DNA of 64,000 nt from Shimazuella alba. Lineage in GTDB: Bacteria; Bacillota; Bacilli; Thermoactinomycetales; Thermoactinomycetaceae. Location: NCBI RefSeq assembly GCF_009831235.1, contig NZ_WUUL01000001.1, positions 434,001 through 498,000 on the forward strand. The letters run 5' to 3'. Every line of letters begins with the position of its first letter. The first letter of the stretch is position 1. The position numbers were made by a program, and so were the translations under genes. Shown here piece after piece: positions 17,351 to 26,948 of the stretch. Below the pieces are notes generated by a model. It was not told where the DNA came from and did no database searches. It saw only the letters and a list, made by a program, of their open reading frames with translations.

Positions 17351-18145
17351 CTAGCTTAGAAGTTCTTTTACAAATCCGCGAATACTATTGAGCGCTTCCT
17401 GCTTTTTATCTTCGTTGCTTAACTCTTGTTCCAGATCCATGATTCTTTTTACTAGCGCACTGCCCACAATGACACCATCTGCTTTTTTCTGCAAATCTTG
17501 TACCTGAGTAGAAGTAGAAACTCCAAATCCTACCGCAATAGGAACAGTGCTAGTAGCCCGTACTTGCTGTAAAAATGAATCTAAATTAGAAGCGAATTCA
17601 CTTCTTACCCCTGTTGTTCCCAAGGATGAAACACAATAAACAAACCCCTTTGCGGTTGAAGTAATTTTTGCAACTCTTTCTTCCGATGTGGGAGCTACTA
17701 ATGGCACCAATGATATACCAACTTTTTCCAATTCTATCCGGAGCGCATCGCTTTCTTCATAAGGGAGATCTGGCACGATAAATCCAGTAAAACCTGATTT
17801 TGCCGCTTCTTCTGCCACTTGCTTCAAACCATAGGATAAGAGTGGATTGTAGTAAGAAAATAAAACAAGTGGTACATCATTTCCTTGATCTCTAACAGAC
17901 TGAGCAATGGAAAAAACATCTGCAAGGGAAACTCCTTTTTCCAAAGCTTTTTCCGCAGCTAATTGAATAATTGGGCCATCTGCTACTGGATCAGAAAAAG
18001 GAACACCTAATTCAATTGCAGCAACTCCTTCTGAAGCAAGGAGATGAATGAATTCAATCGTGACTTCACGAGTTGGATACCCCGCAACTATATAAGGAAT
18101 GAGGTTGGTAATGTTTGTTTGAAATGCGTTCGCTAATGTACTCAC
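17351..18145 (-). CDS. trpA: Tryptophan synthase alpha subunit
   Basis: A 264-residue TIM-barrel protein that cleaves indole-3-glycerol phosphate to indole, passed to TrpB. The catalytic glutamate and aspartate lie in [15 protein letters not shown] (about 44-58), and the phosphate site VGFGVS and VGSALV segments are present. The start is GTG at 18145, coupled to the trpB stop through a GTGA overlap, with GGGGGAG upstream. Length and motifs are normal. Confidence 0.95.
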   Translation of the reverse strand: MSTLANAFQTNITNLIPYIVAGYPTREVTIEFIHLLASEGVAAIELGVPFSDPVADGPIIQLAAEKALEKGVSLADVFSIAQSVRDQGNDVPLVLFSYYNPLLSYGLKQVAEEAAKSGFTGFIVPDLPYEESDALRIELEKVGISLVPLVAPTSEERVAKITSTAKGFVYCVSSLGTTGVRSEFASNLDSFLQQVRATSTVPIAVGFGVSTSTQVQDLQKKADGVIVGSALVKRIMDLEQELSNEDKKQEALNSIRGFVKELLS

Positions 18146-19329
18146 TGGATCTCCCCCTTGAAATATTCTCGAATTGTCCCCATATCTTTGTCCCCGCGTC
18201 CAGACAAACAGACCAGAATTTTTTCTGCAACACTTCCATTGGAAGCCAAACGAATTGCTTCAGAAAGAGCGTGAGCTGATTCAATCGCAGGGATGATCCC
18301 TTCTAATTCGCATAATATTTTGACCGCTTCCATAGCTTGTTCATCTGTGACAGCTGTATATCTCACCCTGCCAACCTCTTTTAAATAGGCATGTTCAGGT
18401 CCAACTCCAGGATAATCTAATCCAGCTGAGATTGAATGAGCAGGGATAATTTGGCCATTTTCATCATGTAAGATATAGCTATAAGACCCATGTAAAACTC
18501 CTGGTCTTCCCAAACTTAGACTCGCTGCATGTTCCTCTGTGTCTAATCCTTTTCCCGCTGCTTCGACACCATGAATCTTCACAGCCAAATCATCCACAAA
18601 AGCAGTAAACATTCCAATAGCGTTACTACCTCCACCAACACATGCTATTACATCTGTTGGCAAACTCCCTGTCTGCTCCAACATTTGTGCACGAGCTTCA
18701 TCCCCGATTACCCGTTGAAAGTATTTAACCATTTGTGGATATGGGTGTGGTCCTACAGCAGAACCAATTAAGTAAAAAGAATCTTCCACTGCTGCAACCC
18801 ATGCACGCATCGCCTCATTAGTCGCGTCTTTCAATGTGCGAGAACCTGATGTCACAGGAATTACTTCTGCACCTAACAGCTCCATACGAAAAACGTTCTG
18901 CGCTTGACGTCGGACATCCTCTTCTCCCATATACACCTTACACTCCATACCTAGTAATGCCGCGATGGTAGCAGATGCAACTCCATGTTGTCCTGCTCCT
19001 GTTTCTGCTATTAACTTTCGTTTCCCCATTCTTTTTGCAAGAAGTGCTTGCCCGATGGTATTATTAATTTTGTGTGCACCAGTGTGATTTAAATCTTCTC
19101 TTTTTAAATATATTTCCGCTCCACCTGCATACTCCGTTAACCTTTTGGCAAATGTCAATGGTGTTGGCCTTCCTGAGTAATTTCTCAGTAAATCTCTTAA
19201 CTCTGTTTCGAATGTAGGATCATCTAAGGCAGCTTCAAAACCTTTTTCCAACTCCAAAACGGCATTCATCAATGTTTCCGGCACAAACCGACCACCAAAT
19301 GACCCAAATCTACTTTCTAACTTTGCCAT
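18142..19329 (-). CDS. trpB: Tryptophan synthase beta subunit
   Basis: A 395-residue PLP enzyme that condenses indole with serine. The PLP lysine lies in [10 protein letters not shown] (about 79-88), the phosphate-binding [10 protein letters not shown] near 230, and ETGAGQHG near 110. N-terminal [13 protein letters not shown] is typical. It forms the channelled alpha2beta2 complex with TrpA. The ATG at 19329 follows GAGAGG and overlaps trpF by 20 bases. It is the most conserved gene of the operon. Confidence 0.96.
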   Translation of the reverse strand: MAKLESRFGSFGGRFVPETLMNAVLELEKGFEAALDDPTFETELRDLLRNYSGRPTPLTFAKRLTEYAGGAEIYLKREDLNHTGAHKINNTIGQALLAKRMGKRKLIAETGAGQHGVASATIAALLGMECKVYMGEEDVRRQAQNVFRMELLGAEVIPVTSGSRTLKDATNEAMRAWVAAVEDSFYLIGSAVGPHPYPQMVKYFQRVIGDEARAQMLEQTGSLPTDVIACVGGGSNAIGMFTAFVDDLAVKIHGVEAAGKGLDTEEHAASLSLGRPGVLHGSYSYILHDENGQIIPAHSISAGLDYPGVGPEHAYLKEVGRVRYTAVTDEQAMEAVKILCELEGIIPAIESAHALSEAIRLASNGSVAEKILVCLSGRGDKDMGTIREYFKGEIQ

Positions 19330-19957
19330 GTCTGTCCATCCTCTCTATAATCTCAATCATTTTTTGGTTGTTTTTTTGTCCATCTATTTCAATTCCTGAC
19401 GAGAGGTCTATTCCATCTATTTCATAGTTATGGTATAGATCTGCTATATTTGTTTCGTTTAAACCACCAGCAATCCATAACGATACACTATTTTGATCGG
19501 CAATTGCTTTTGCACTGGGAATACGACTCCAATCAATCGGTACTCCTGCTCCACCTGCCGCATGGTCCAATAAGATAATATCGATATAACTTTTAAAGAA
19601 AGAAATTTCCTCTATTTTACTTTCCGGGAACACTTTGATGATTGGAATATCCCATCTTTGTTTGATCTGCTGGCAAAATGAGGGAGACTCTTGACCATGA
19701 AGCTGTATCATCGTTAATCCAATCGCAATAGCTTCGCTGACTTCGACTAAGCTTGGATTTTGAAACACACCTACTGTTTGGATATGTTTAGGGATATGGG
19801 GGAGTATCTCTGCTACTTGCTCCAAAGATACCGTCCGTTTTCGATTGGGAACAAGTATAAAACCAATTGCTTGGATCGGAAGTGTTGCCGCAAATTTTGC
19901 ATCTTCTATTGTTCGAAAGCCGCAATATTTTATCGAAATTGGATTAATGTTGGTCAC
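19310..19957 (-). CDS. trpF: Phosphoribosylanthranilate isomerase
   Basis: A 215-residue TIM-barrel isomerase, third step of the tryptophan branch. The N-terminal [12 protein letters not shown] supplies the catalytic cysteine, the catalytic aspartate is in [12 protein letters not shown] near 130, and [10 protein letters not shown] with the C-terminal DLSSGIE forms the phosphate site. The first motif usually reads KICG; KYCG is a mild variant. The probable start is GTG at 19957, overlapping trpC by 14 bases, with a weak ribosome site. Confidence 0.93.
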   Translation of the reverse strand: MTNINPISIKYCGFRTIEDAKFAATLPIQAIGFILVPNRKRTVSLEQVAEILPHIPKHIQTVGVFQNPSLVEVSEAIAIGLTMIQLHGQESPSFCQQIKQRWDIPIIKVFPESKIEEISFFKSYIDIILLDHAAGGAGVPIDWSRIPSAKAIADQNSVSLWIAGGLNETNIADLYHNYEIDGIDLSSGIEIDGQKNNQKMIEIIERMDRHGKVRK

Positions 19958-20726
19958 CTGCCATCTTCAATTCCTCTATCGCTTTAGCAGGATCAGATTG
20001 TCGCATGAGGTATTCTCCAACTAAAACACCATTTATCTTTGCAGCTGCTAAAGTTTTCGCATCTTCTATAGAAAGAATTCCACTTTCACCAATGATAGGG
20101 AGTGTGTCCGGAAGCAGAGGACGAAGTCTTGCAGTCGTTTTTAAATCTACTTCTAACGATGTGAGGTTTCGGTTGTTAATCCCAATCACATCCGCACCAA
20201 CATTCAAAGCTGTTTCTATTTCCGATTCCTCATGAATCTCAACTAAAACTTCCATACCCAACTGATGAGCTAAATTTGCTAGCTTCTCACACTCTTCCTT
20301 CTGTAGAAATGCAACGATGAGTAAAATAACATCCGCACCAAGAAATTTACTTTCTAGCACTTGCAATGGATGCAAAATAAAATCTTTTCGTAATACTGGT
20401 ATTGTTGTTGCAGATTGTACTTTTGTCAAGAACTCAGGTTTTCCATGAAAGTATTCCGTTTCCGTTAATACTGATATAACATTTGCTCCGCCACTTTCAT
20501 ATTTTAATGCTTGTTCCACTGGATTCACATCAGCTGCAATAACTCCTTTTGACGGAGATGCTGGTTTTACTTCTGCAATAACTGCAAAAGGAGATGAACT
20601 TATCGATGCGCGAAAAGCACGCCCTTTTGGCATAGAGGTTGCTATGTCCCAATCGTTTATCGTGTATTTGTTCTCCAGAATAGCTATCTCTTTTTGTTTA
20701 ATGGCTGTCATCTTTTCAAGAAACAT
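19944..20726 (-). CDS. trpC: Indole-3-glycerol phosphate synthase
   Basis: A 260-residue TIM-barrel enzyme that closes the indole ring. Family motifs EVKPASPSKG (about 52-61), VLRKDFILHPLQV near 110 and INNRNLTSLEVD near 180 are intact, and GESGI and VLVGEYLMR close the phosphate site. AAGAGGTG precedes the ATG at 20726, which overlaps trpD by 11 bases. Confidence 0.95.
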   Translation of the reverse strand: MFLEKMTAIKQKEIAILENKYTINDWDIATSMPKGRAFRASISSSPFAVIAEVKPASPSKGVIAADVNPVEQALKYESGGANVISVLTETEYFHGKPEFLTKVQSATTIPVLRKDFILHPLQVLESKFLGADVILLIVAFLQKEECEKLANLAHQLGMEVLVEIHEESEIETALNVGADVIGINNRNLTSLEVDLKTTARLRPLLPDTLPIIGESGILSIEDAKTLAAAKINGVLVGEYLMRQSDPAKAIEELKMAGDQH

Positions 20727-21744
20727 TTGATTTCACCTCTTGGGAGCTTTGGGCTACTTCCTGCAATTTTTGTAGTGCCAAACCAGAATCTATCACATCT
20801 GCTGCCATTTTCATACCAGCTTGCAAGCTATCTGTTTTACCACCTACATAAAGCACTGCAGCTGCATTCAATTCTACAATAGATCGTTTCGCACTTTTCT
20901 TCCCTTGTAAAATATCTAAAATAATTGCTGCATTTTCTTTTGGTGTTCCGCCTTCTAACTCATCCATGGAACAAGGTACCATTCCCAAATCTTCAGGGGA
21001 AATGATATAGGTATCTACTTTTCCATTTCTCAGTTCACTAATTTGGGTCGGCGCAGTTAATGTAATTTCATCAAGACCATCCAAACCTGCGACAACTAGC
21101 GCATGTTTCGTACCAAGAGCTTGCAAAACTTGTGCCATTTTCTCCGTATATTTGGTAGAAAATACTCCCATTAATTGACGTTGAACTCCTGCAGGACTAG
21201 CCAATGGTCCGAGCAAATTAAAGCAAGTCCGAATTCCTAATGCCTTTCGTGTAGGCATCACATGTTTCATTGCTGGGTGATATTGAGGAGCAAACATAAA
21301 ACATATACCTGTTTTTTGTAATTGTTCACTTGCTTCTTCAGGAGACAATTCCAGTGAGATACCTAACTCTTCTAGCACATCGACACTGCCACTTTTGCTA
21401 GATACTGCACGGTTGCCGTGTTTGGCAATCGAAACACCAGCTGCTCCAGCAACAAATGTAGTTGCTGTGGAAATATTAAACGTTTTTCCACCATCTCCAC
21501 CTGTACCGCAAGTGTCTACACTATCAACTATTACATGGGGAAGTGGAGTCGCATACGCCCTCATTCCTTCTACTAGACCAATAAGCTCCTCAACAGTTTC
21601 TCCTTTTATTCGTAAAGCGGTGAGAAGAGAAGCTATTTGAGCATCGTTTAATGAACCGCTCATCATCTGTTCCATGAGGAAAAATGTATCTTTTTGGGTC
21701 AAGTTTTTTCCTTCTAATAATTGATTGAGTAAAGTTAAAAACAT
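20716..21744 (-). CDS. trpD: Anthranilate phosphoribosyltransferase
   Basis: A 342-residue enzyme that transfers phosphoribose from PRPP to anthranilate. The PRPP site CGTGGDGGKTFNIST (about 79-93) and the KHGNRAVSSKSGS loop (about 107-119) are conserved, as is the RTCFNLLGPLASP segment. No glutamine amidotransferase domain is fused. AAGGGGGAG precedes the ATG. It lies 15 bases after trpE. Confidence 0.95.
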   Translation of the reverse strand: MFLTLLNQLLEGKNLTQKDTFFLMEQMMSGSLNDAQIASLLTALRIKGETVEELIGLVEGMRAYATPLPHVIVDSVDTCGTGGDGGKTFNISTATTFVAGAAGVSIAKHGNRAVSSKSGSVDVLEELGISLELSPEEASEQLQKTGICFMFAPQYHPAMKHVMPTRKALGIRTCFNLLGPLASPAGVQRQLMGVFSTKYTEKMAQVLQALGTKHALVVAGLDGLDEITLTAPTQISELRNGKVDTYIISPEDLGMVPCSMDELEGGTPKENAAIILDILQGKKSAKRSIVELNAAAVLYVGGKTDSLQAGMKMAADVIDSGLALQKLQEVAQSSQEVKSNVS

Positions 21745-21759
21745 ATTGCTGTCTCCCCC

Positions 21760-23259
21760 TTACGATGCATATATTTTCGCCGCTTTTGCTAACTGAATCG
21801 CTAGTAGCATTGCACTAGCTTTATGCTGTGTTTCCTCGTATTCTTTATCTGGGTTAGAATCATAAACAACGCCTGCTCCAGCCTGTACATATGCCTTGTT
21901 ATCTCGAAAATAAATCGTACGAATAGCAATACAAGTATCTATATTACCTGCAAAGTCAAAATATCCTACAGCACCTGCATATATTCCACGTGCTTCCGGT
22001 TCTAACTCCGCAATGATCTCCATTGCTCTTATCTTAGGGGAGCCTGAAACTGTCCCAGCTGGAAAACAAGCACGAAAAGCATCAAGTGGAGTTTTCTGTG
22101 GGGAAAGTTCTCCGGTTACTTGTGATACGATGTGCATGACATGTGAATAACGTTCTATGTGCTTATAAGCTGTTACTTGAACGGAACCATACGTGGAAAC
22201 ACGCCCAACATCATTTCTCCCTAAATCTACTAACATCACATGCTCTGCATTTTCTTTGGGATCAGCCAACAATTCTTTCGCGAGTTCCTCATCTCGTATC
22301 GCATCTTGACTTCTTGGACGAGAACCCGCTATCGGTCTTACTTCTATTATACGATTTTGCACTCTCACCAATATCTCAGGCGATGTTCCCACAATTTTTT
22401 CTTCCCCTAATTGTAAGTAGTACATATAAGGGGAGGGATTTAAATACCGTAAAATCCGATATACCATCATCGGATCAGGCGTACCCTCCACTGTATATTT
22501 TTGTGATGGCACTACTTGAAAAATATCTCCTGCACGAATATAGTCCTTTGCTTTCTCTACTGCTTTGCAGAAAGTTTCCCGTGTAAAATTAGAAGTGACA
22601 TTGCTAAAATCGACTTCCTCACGGACTAAAGTTGGTAATGGATCAATCTTTGGTTGCGATTGTTGCAATTGATCTTTCCATTTATCTAGTGCGTCTACTA
22701 CTTTTTCGTAGTCGGTGACCTCACCATTGTGAGTCACCACATGCATGACCAGATACAGAACCTGCTCCTGATGATCAAATACAATCAGTCGATCATAAAA
22801 CGCCAAATGTGTATCATATGCTTTTGTTTTTCCAGCAGGATTGGTGAGTGGTGAATTTGTTTCAAAAGCTTGAATCAATTCATAACTAAAATATCCTACA
22901 GCCCCTCCAAGAAATGGAGGATACCCATCGTACTGTGGAGATGTGCTCTCTTCTAATAATTTATTTAAAAATGGCAGGGGGTCATCAGCTGGAAATACCT
23001 TTATCTTATCCGCTGATGTCACAGTGAGCATACTATCTTTTCCAGTTAGTGTTTGATATGGATGCGACCCCATAAAGGAATAACGCGAGAACTTTTGATC
23101 CCCTTCTACACTCTCCAAAAGAAAAGAATACTCATCCTTTTCGAGTGCATGAAACAATTGAATAGGTGTGACGGTGTCTATTTGGATTTTTTTGCATATA
23201 GGGATATGAGAATATTGCTTTGCATACTGAAGTACTTCCGTTTTGGTTGGATAGATCAA
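21760..23259 (-). CDS. trpE: Anthranilate synthase component I
   Basis: A 499-residue chorismate-using enzyme that makes anthranilate with a glutaminase partner. No trpG lies in the window; in Bacillus that partner (PabA/TrpG) is encoded in the folate operon. Motifs include the N-terminal tryptophan-site LLESVEG, GDIFQVVPSQ near 290, RPIAGSRPR near 345 and LGRNDVGR. The open frame extends upstream to 23361, but that extension reads through the leader terminator. A TTG at 23259 has AGGAGG ten bases ahead and gives the family-like N-terminus MIYPTKTEV. The leader indicates TRAP-type control of transcription, and perhaps of translation. Confidence 0.92.
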   Translation of the reverse strand: MIYPTKTEVLQYAKQYSHIPICKKIQIDTVTPIQLFHALEKDEYSFLLESVEGDQKFSRYSFMGSHPYQTLTGKDSMLTVTSADKIKVFPADDPLPFLNKLLEESTSPQYDGYPPFLGGAVGYFSYELIQAFETNSPLTNPAGKTKAYDTHLAFYDRLIVFDHQEQVLYLVMHVVTHNGEVTDYEKVVDALDKWKDQLQQSQPKIDPLPTLVREEVDFSNVTSNFTRETFCKAVEKAKDYIRAGDIFQVVPSQKYTVEGTPDPMMVYRILRYLNPSPYMYYLQLGEEKIVGTSPEILVRVQNRIIEVRPIAGSRPRSQDAIRDEELAKELLADPKENAEHVMLVDLGRNDVGRVSTYGSVQVTAYKHIERYSHVMHIVSQVTGELSPQKTPLDAFRACFPAGTVSGSPKIRAMEIIAELEPEARGIYAGAVGYFDFAGNIDTCIAIRTIYFRDNKAYVQAGAGVVYDSNPDKEYEETQHKASAMLLAIQLAKAAKIYAS

Positions 23260-23270
23260 ATGGACTTTCC

Positions 23271-23288
23271 CTCCTATAATGTTAGGAG
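23271..23288 (-). promoter_or_regulatory. Hairpin that can hide the trpE ribosome site
   Basis: CTCCTA and TAGGAG pair perfectly around ACATTA, and the second arm is the trpE Shine-Dalgarno sequence. In Bacillus subtilis a TRAP-dependent structure also blocks the trpE ribosome site. Here the hairpin is local and its regulation is inferred. Confidence 0.5.
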
Positions 23289-23313
23289 AGATAAGGATAT
23301 AGAGGGAAAAATA

Positions 23314-23347
23314 GATAGTAAAAAGCCAAAGCGGGGATGCTTTGGCT
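23314..23347 (-). terminator. trp leader attenuator terminator
   Basis: On the minus strand AGCCAAAGC and GCTTTGGCT form a perfect nine-pair stem around ATCCCC and are followed by TTTTTAC. It lies between the TRAP-type triplet array and trpE, where the attenuator should be. Confidence 0.85.
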
Positions 23348-23376
23348 GGGTTTTTTATCATATGACAACTCAGCTC
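23344..23376 (-). promoter_or_regulatory. Putative trp antiterminator pairing
   Basis: GCTGAGTT in triplets 10-11 can pair with AACCCAGC, which overlaps the first arm of the terminator, with one mismatch. Pairing would exclude the terminator, and a protein bound to the triplets would prevent pairing. This is the known Bacillus logic applied to the visible bases. Confidence 0.55.
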
Positions 23377-23424
23377 AACTCCGCTAACTATATCCTAATC
23401 TCTACTCTACTCATCTGCTAACTC
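23369..23424 (-). promoter_or_regulatory. TRAP binding site: eleven GAG/TAG triplets
   Basis: Reading the minus strand from 23424 to 23369 there are eleven non-overlapping triplets in the order GAG, TAG, GAG, GAG, GAG, TAG, TAG, TAG, GAG, GAG, GAG, with spacers of 1, 5, 2, 2, 2, 4, 1, 2, 2 and 2 bases. Eleven matches the eleven subunits of the TRAP (MtrB) ring. Most spacers are the preferred two bases. The mtrB gene is not in the window. Confidence 0.85.
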
Positions 23425-23447
23425 ATACTTTTCATAACTAACTTCTA

Positions 23448-23476
23448 CTCTAAACGAGGACAATCTTCTCTGTCAA
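23448..23476 (-). promoter_or_regulatory. Possible internal promoter for the trp genes
   Basis: TTGACA (23471-23476) is followed after 17 bases by TTAGAG (23448-23453) on the minus strand, just after the aroH stop. The -10 element is weak. A separate trp promoter inside the supraoperon is known in Bacillus subtilis. Confidence 0.4.
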
Positions 23477-23484
23477 TGTTAATT

Positions 23485-23847
23485 TTAATCTTTCAAATCA
23501 GGGCGTAATTTTGCTGCTTCATGTAAAAAAACATGATGAATCCCATCTGCTGATTGATCTGTGTTAACTAATAACATCATACGAATACAAAGTGGCAACC
23601 CACCTGGAACATCCACTTCTGCTGCTCCCATCAATGGCACCAGAGACCATCCTTCGATTGCACGGACAGCTGCTGCTGGAAAAGTAGCATTTAAATCTGG
23701 GGTACTTGTAATCAAAATACTTGCCACATCATCAGCCCGTAATTGGTTTCGTTCGATAATGGTTAGGGATAGTTCTTTTGTTGCTGCTAAAATCTCTTCT
23801 TTATTATTACTACTTACTGTTGTAGCTCCACGAATTCCTCGCACCAC
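23485..23847 (-). CDS. aroH: Chorismate mutase, AroH class
   Basis: A 120-residue monofunctional chorismate mutase of the trimeric AroH type, converting chorismate to prephenate. The N-terminus VRGIRGATTV, the SATPDLN-like STPDLNATFPAAAVR segment and the closing HVFLHEAAKLRPDL match the family and include its active-site arginines. The GTG at 23847 has GAGGTGGG seven bases upstream and gives a family-like N-terminus; the GTG at 23859 lies inside aroB and is less likely. It follows aroB by four bases. Confidence 0.92.
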   Translation of the reverse strand: MVRGIRGATTVSSNNKEEILAATKELSLTIIERNQLRADDVASILITSTPDLNATFPAAAVRAIEGWSLVPLMGAAEVDVPGGLPLCIRMMLLVNTDQSADGIHHVFLHEAAKLRPDLKD

Positions 23848-23851
23848 TGAA

Positions 23852-24949
23852 TTACCCACCTCGTTTTAGCTTTTGTAATACTTCTCTTATCTTTGCTTCT
23901 GAAATCCCATTTACAACCTGTGTCTTTCCTACTTCTTCACTTAAAACGAAAGTGTAGTTCCCTAGTTTTGCCTTTTTATCTCGTTTCATCACTTGCAATA
24001 ATGCTTCATCAGACCAGTTATTTTCAATCCTAGTTGGCAATGAAAACTTCCGCAGCAATGTTTCTGTATCTTGGATCAAGCTTGAAGGTGCATCTAATAC
24101 ATCCACACTCAACATCGCAGCTCCTACCATACCGATGGAAATTGCTTCTCCATGTGTATAAAACTGATACTCTGAAACAGATTCCAATGCATGTCCGATC
24201 GTATGACCATAATTTAAGATTGCTCGGATACCATTTTCTCGTTCATCATCGGAAACAACACTAATCTTCACTTTACATCCTTGATAGATAGCTTCTTCTA
24301 AAATAGGAAGATCTCGCTGCATTAATGCCTTATTATTTCCCTCTAACCATGCAACAAATTGTTTATCCCAAATAAATGCATGCTTTACAACTTCTGCAAA
24401 ACCGGATACTAATTCTCTTTCAGGTAGAGAAGCTAAAAATTTCACATCAAACAAAACAAACAATGGTTGGTGAAAAGCACCCATATAATTTTTCCCAAGT
24501 TTATGATTAATTCCAACTTTTCCACCAATACTACTATCGTGTGCTAATAAAGTAGTTGGAATTTGCACAAATGGTATACCTCTCATGAAACTAGCAGCAA
24601 AAAAACCTGCTAAATCACCTACTACTCCACCGCCAAGAGCAAGAACAACACTTGATCGATCTAAACCTGCTTTTATAGCATCAGAATACAATTGATCGAG
24701 CGTTTCCAATGATTTGCTCTTTTCACCAGCTGGTATGACGGCTATATGGACATCATAGCCAGCCGCTTGTAAAGATCCTAAAATACCATTTGCATAAAGG
24801 GGATAAACATGACTATCTGTCACAAGGAACAGCTTTTGTTTTGTCTGGACTTCGTGTCGTAACAGCAAAATAGGTAATTGAGTTAATAAATCTATCCCTA
24901 CAAAAACCGAATAGGGGCGGGATTTCGTCTGAACACGTAATTCTCTCAT
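23852..24949 (-). CDS. aroB: 3-Dehydroquinate synthase
   Basis: A 365-residue NAD- and metal-dependent enzyme that cyclises DAHP. The NAD site GGGVVGDLAGFFAASFMRG (about 96-114) and PTTLLAHDSSIGGK are intact, and the metal ligands lie in GFAEVVKHAFI and the later NYGHTIGHALE. An upstream ATG at 24982 lies inside aroC; the ATG at 24949 has AAAGAGG upstream and starts one base after the aroC stop. Confidence 0.94.
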   Translation of the reverse strand: MRELRVQTKSRPYSVFVGIDLLTQLPILLLRHEVQTKQKLFLVTDSHVYPLYANGILGSLQAAGYDVHIAVIPAGEKSKSLETLDQLYSDAIKAGLDRSSVVLALGGGVVGDLAGFFAASFMRGIPFVQIPTTLLAHDSSIGGKVGINHKLGKNYMGAFHQPLFVLFDVKFLASLPERELVSGFAEVVKHAFIWDKQFVAWLEGNNKALMQRDLPILEEAIYQGCKVKISVVSDDERENGIRAILNYGHTIGHALESVSEYQFYTHGEAISIGMVGAAMLSVDVLDAPSSLIQDTETLLRKFSLPTRIENNWSDEALLQVMKRDKKAKLGNYTFVLSEEVGKTQVVNGISEAKIREVLQKLKRGG

Positions 24950-24950
24950 C

Positions 24951-26111
24951 TTAAAACCTCTTTGTTCTTTCCCGGTAAGCATTTACCTGTTCCACTAATT
25001 CATCTATCGTATCCGCTGGAAATTTTTCTAGTAACGCTTGTGCAACTTCCCATGCAACTACATTTTCTGCTACAACGCTTGCAGCTGGCACCGCACAACT
25101 GTCGGAACGTTCGATACTTGCTGCAAACGGTTCCTTTGTATCGATATCTACACTCATCAAAGGTTTGTATAAAGTTGGGATTGGTTTCATCACACCACGG
25201 ACGATGAGGGGTTGTCCTGTTGTCATCCCACCCTCAAATCCACCTAAGCGGTTGGTAGCACGTCCAAATCCTTCTTCTTCTGACCAAATAATCTCATCAT
25301 GCACTTCTGAACCAGGGCGTTTAGCCGCTTCAAAACCAATGCCAAACTCCACGCCTTTAAACGCATTGATACTAACGATCGCTTGAGCAATGCGTGCATC
25401 TAACTTACGGTCCCAATGCACAAAACTTCCTAGTCCTATTGGTACACCTTCTACTATCACTTCTACTACCCCGCCCAACGAGTCTCCTTCCTTTTTCGCA
25501 CGGTCAATAAGGTCTTTCATCGGCTGCTCTGCATTTGGATCAACACAGCGCACAGTAGATTGCTCAGAACGCTGAACCAATTCGTCTAATGTTAATTCCA
25601 CTCGCTCTGCTTCCACTTCCCCTATTCGTAGTACATGTCCACCGATGTGAATACCACAAAGAGCTAGGATTTGTTTTGCTACTGCACCAACTGCTACACG
25701 GGATGCAGTCTCTCTCGCACTAGAACGTTCCAATACATCTCGCATATCGTGATGATTATATTTAATCGCACCATTTAAATCTGCATGACCTGGACGTGGC
25801 CGAGAAATTCGTCGTTTTCCTGCTTCTTCTGGTTCCGCTTGTGGATGCATAATTTTTTGCCAATGAGTCCAATCTTTGTTTTCAATAACCAGTGTCACTG
25901 GAGCTCCTGTTGTCTTACCAAAGCGAACACCAGATAGCATCTGTGCTTGATCCGTTTCGATTTGCATGCGTCGACCGCGACCATGTCCTAATTGTCTTCT
26001 ATGTAATTCGTAATCCAATTTTTCTTTTGATAATGGTAATTGGCTTGGTAAGCCTTCTATAATAATTGTTAATTGCGGTCCATGTGATTCTCCCGCTGTT
26101 AAATACCTCAT
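24951..26111 (-). CDS. aroC: Chorismate synthase
   Basis: A 386-residue FMN-dependent enzyme for the last step to chorismate (aroF in Bacillus subtilis naming). Signatures [16 protein letters not shown] (residues 7-22), GRGRRMQIE near 44, [15 protein letters not shown] near 106 and [14 protein letters not shown] near 130 are present. It is the first gene of the supraoperon. Its ATG at 26111 is preceded by only a weak ribosome site (GAGGAGA). No clear promoter was read between it and the TetR terminator at 26164-26186. Confidence 0.95.
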   Translation of the reverse strand: MRYLTAGESHGPQLTIIIEGLPSQLPLSKEKLDYELHRRQLGHGRGRRMQIETDQAQMLSGVRFGKTTGAPVTLVIENKDWTHWQKIMHPQAEPEEAGKRRISRPRPGHADLNGAIKYNHHDMRDVLERSSARETASRVAVGAVAKQILALCGIHIGGHVLRIGEVEAERVELTLDELVQRSEQSTVRCVDPNAEQPMKDLIDRAKKEGDSLGGVVEVIVEGVPIGLGSFVHWDRKLDARIAQAIVSINAFKGVEFGIGFEAAKRPGSEVHDEIIWSEEEGFGRATNRLGGFEGGMTTGQPLIVRGVMKPIPTLYKPLMSVDIDTKEPFAASIERSDSCAVPAASVVAENVVAWEVAQALLEKFPADTIDELVEQVNAYRERTKRF

Positions 26112-26163
26112 CTTAAACTCTCCTCATCTAATACATTTACAAAATCGTTATCTGTAAGTGTAA

Positions 26164-26186
26164 CAAAAAAAAGCCCATTTGGGCTA
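26164..26186 (-). terminator. Terminator after the TetR gene
   Basis: On the minus strand TAGCCCA and TGGGCT form a compact stem with a two-base loop, followed by TTTTTTTTG. It separates the TetR unit from aroC. Confidence 0.75.
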
Positions 26187-26267
26187 TAGAAGAATAAAAA
26201 ACAGCTACACAAACCCATTATAGAACTTTTAATCTGAATTATTCTACTGAATTATTCTTTTGTCTAG

Positions 26268-26858
26268 TTATGATTCATTTTTAAATCCTTGTGACATGTG
26301 AAAAATGATCTTCATTGTTTCCTCTAGTGATAATTTGTGATTAGGCATATTTGCAGCCCAGAGAACAGATTCATTCAGAGCACCTGATAGACAATGAGTC
26401 ATCGCGTCAATAGACACGCGTTTCAGATGTCCTTGTTGTAACATCATTTGAAGTTGTTCACGAAGGAGCCTCATAGAGTTTTTCTCATCCAAATCACGCC
26501 AAGTATCCCATCCCAAGACTGCGGGGCCATCTATGAGTAAAATTTGCTTATTTTGAGGTTCAACCGCAGCTAATACAAATGCTTGACATCCAAGTAGTAA
26601 TTGTTCCCAAACATCATCACTCTTCGCAGATTCTATTTCAACTCGCTTTGCAATCTCTTTCTGAATCGATTCTAACACGCAATAAAAGAGACCTTTTTTA
26701 TTTTTAAAATGATGATAGATACTACCCCGAGTTAAGTTTCCTTCTTTTGCAATCTTGTCCAATGATGAGTCAGCATAACCGTAATCAGTAAAGTGAATCC
26801 TAGCAATTTTTATAATTGTTTGTATGGTATGACTCGTATCTTCTTTATTTCTTCTCAT
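26268..26858 (-). CDS. TetR/AcrR-family regulator
   Basis: A 196-residue one-component repressor. The N-terminal helix-turn-helix (IIKIARIHFTDYGYADSSLDKIAKEGNLTRGSIYHHFKNKKGLF, about 14-57) is typical, with a C-terminal ligand domain of the TetR_C class. It lies 90 bases downstream of a VOC-protein gene on the same strand, whose promoter holds a TACATAC-N5-GTATGTA palindrome. It is probably cotranscribed with that gene and controls it. The inducer is unknown; drug or aldehyde sensing would be common for the family. Confidence 0.88.
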   Translation of the reverse strand: MRRNKEDTSHTIQTIIKIARIHFTDYGYADSSLDKIAKEGNLTRGSIYHHFKNKKGLFYCVLESIQKEIAKRVEIESAKSDDVWEQLLLGCQAFVLAAVEPQNKQILLIDGPAVLGWDTWRDLDEKNSMRLLREQLQMMLQQGHLKRVSIDAMTHCLSGALNESVLWAANMPNHKLSLEETMKIIFHMSQGFKNES

Positions 26859-26948
26859 TGTCGAATCCTTTTCTTTCCTTTTAAACTATTTAAATAAATG
26901 CTGATGTATAGGTGATGCTCATATCTTCACTATGCAAGATGTACTTTT

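Noticed and set aside
23260-23361. N-terminal extension of trpE up to 23361
   Set aside because: The extra codons read through the attenuator terminator and have no ribosome site; TTG 23259 is better.
23260-23480. T-box element in the trp leader
   Set aside because: No T-box core sequence (TGGNACCGCG-like) is present, while eleven GAG/TAG triplets explain the leader.
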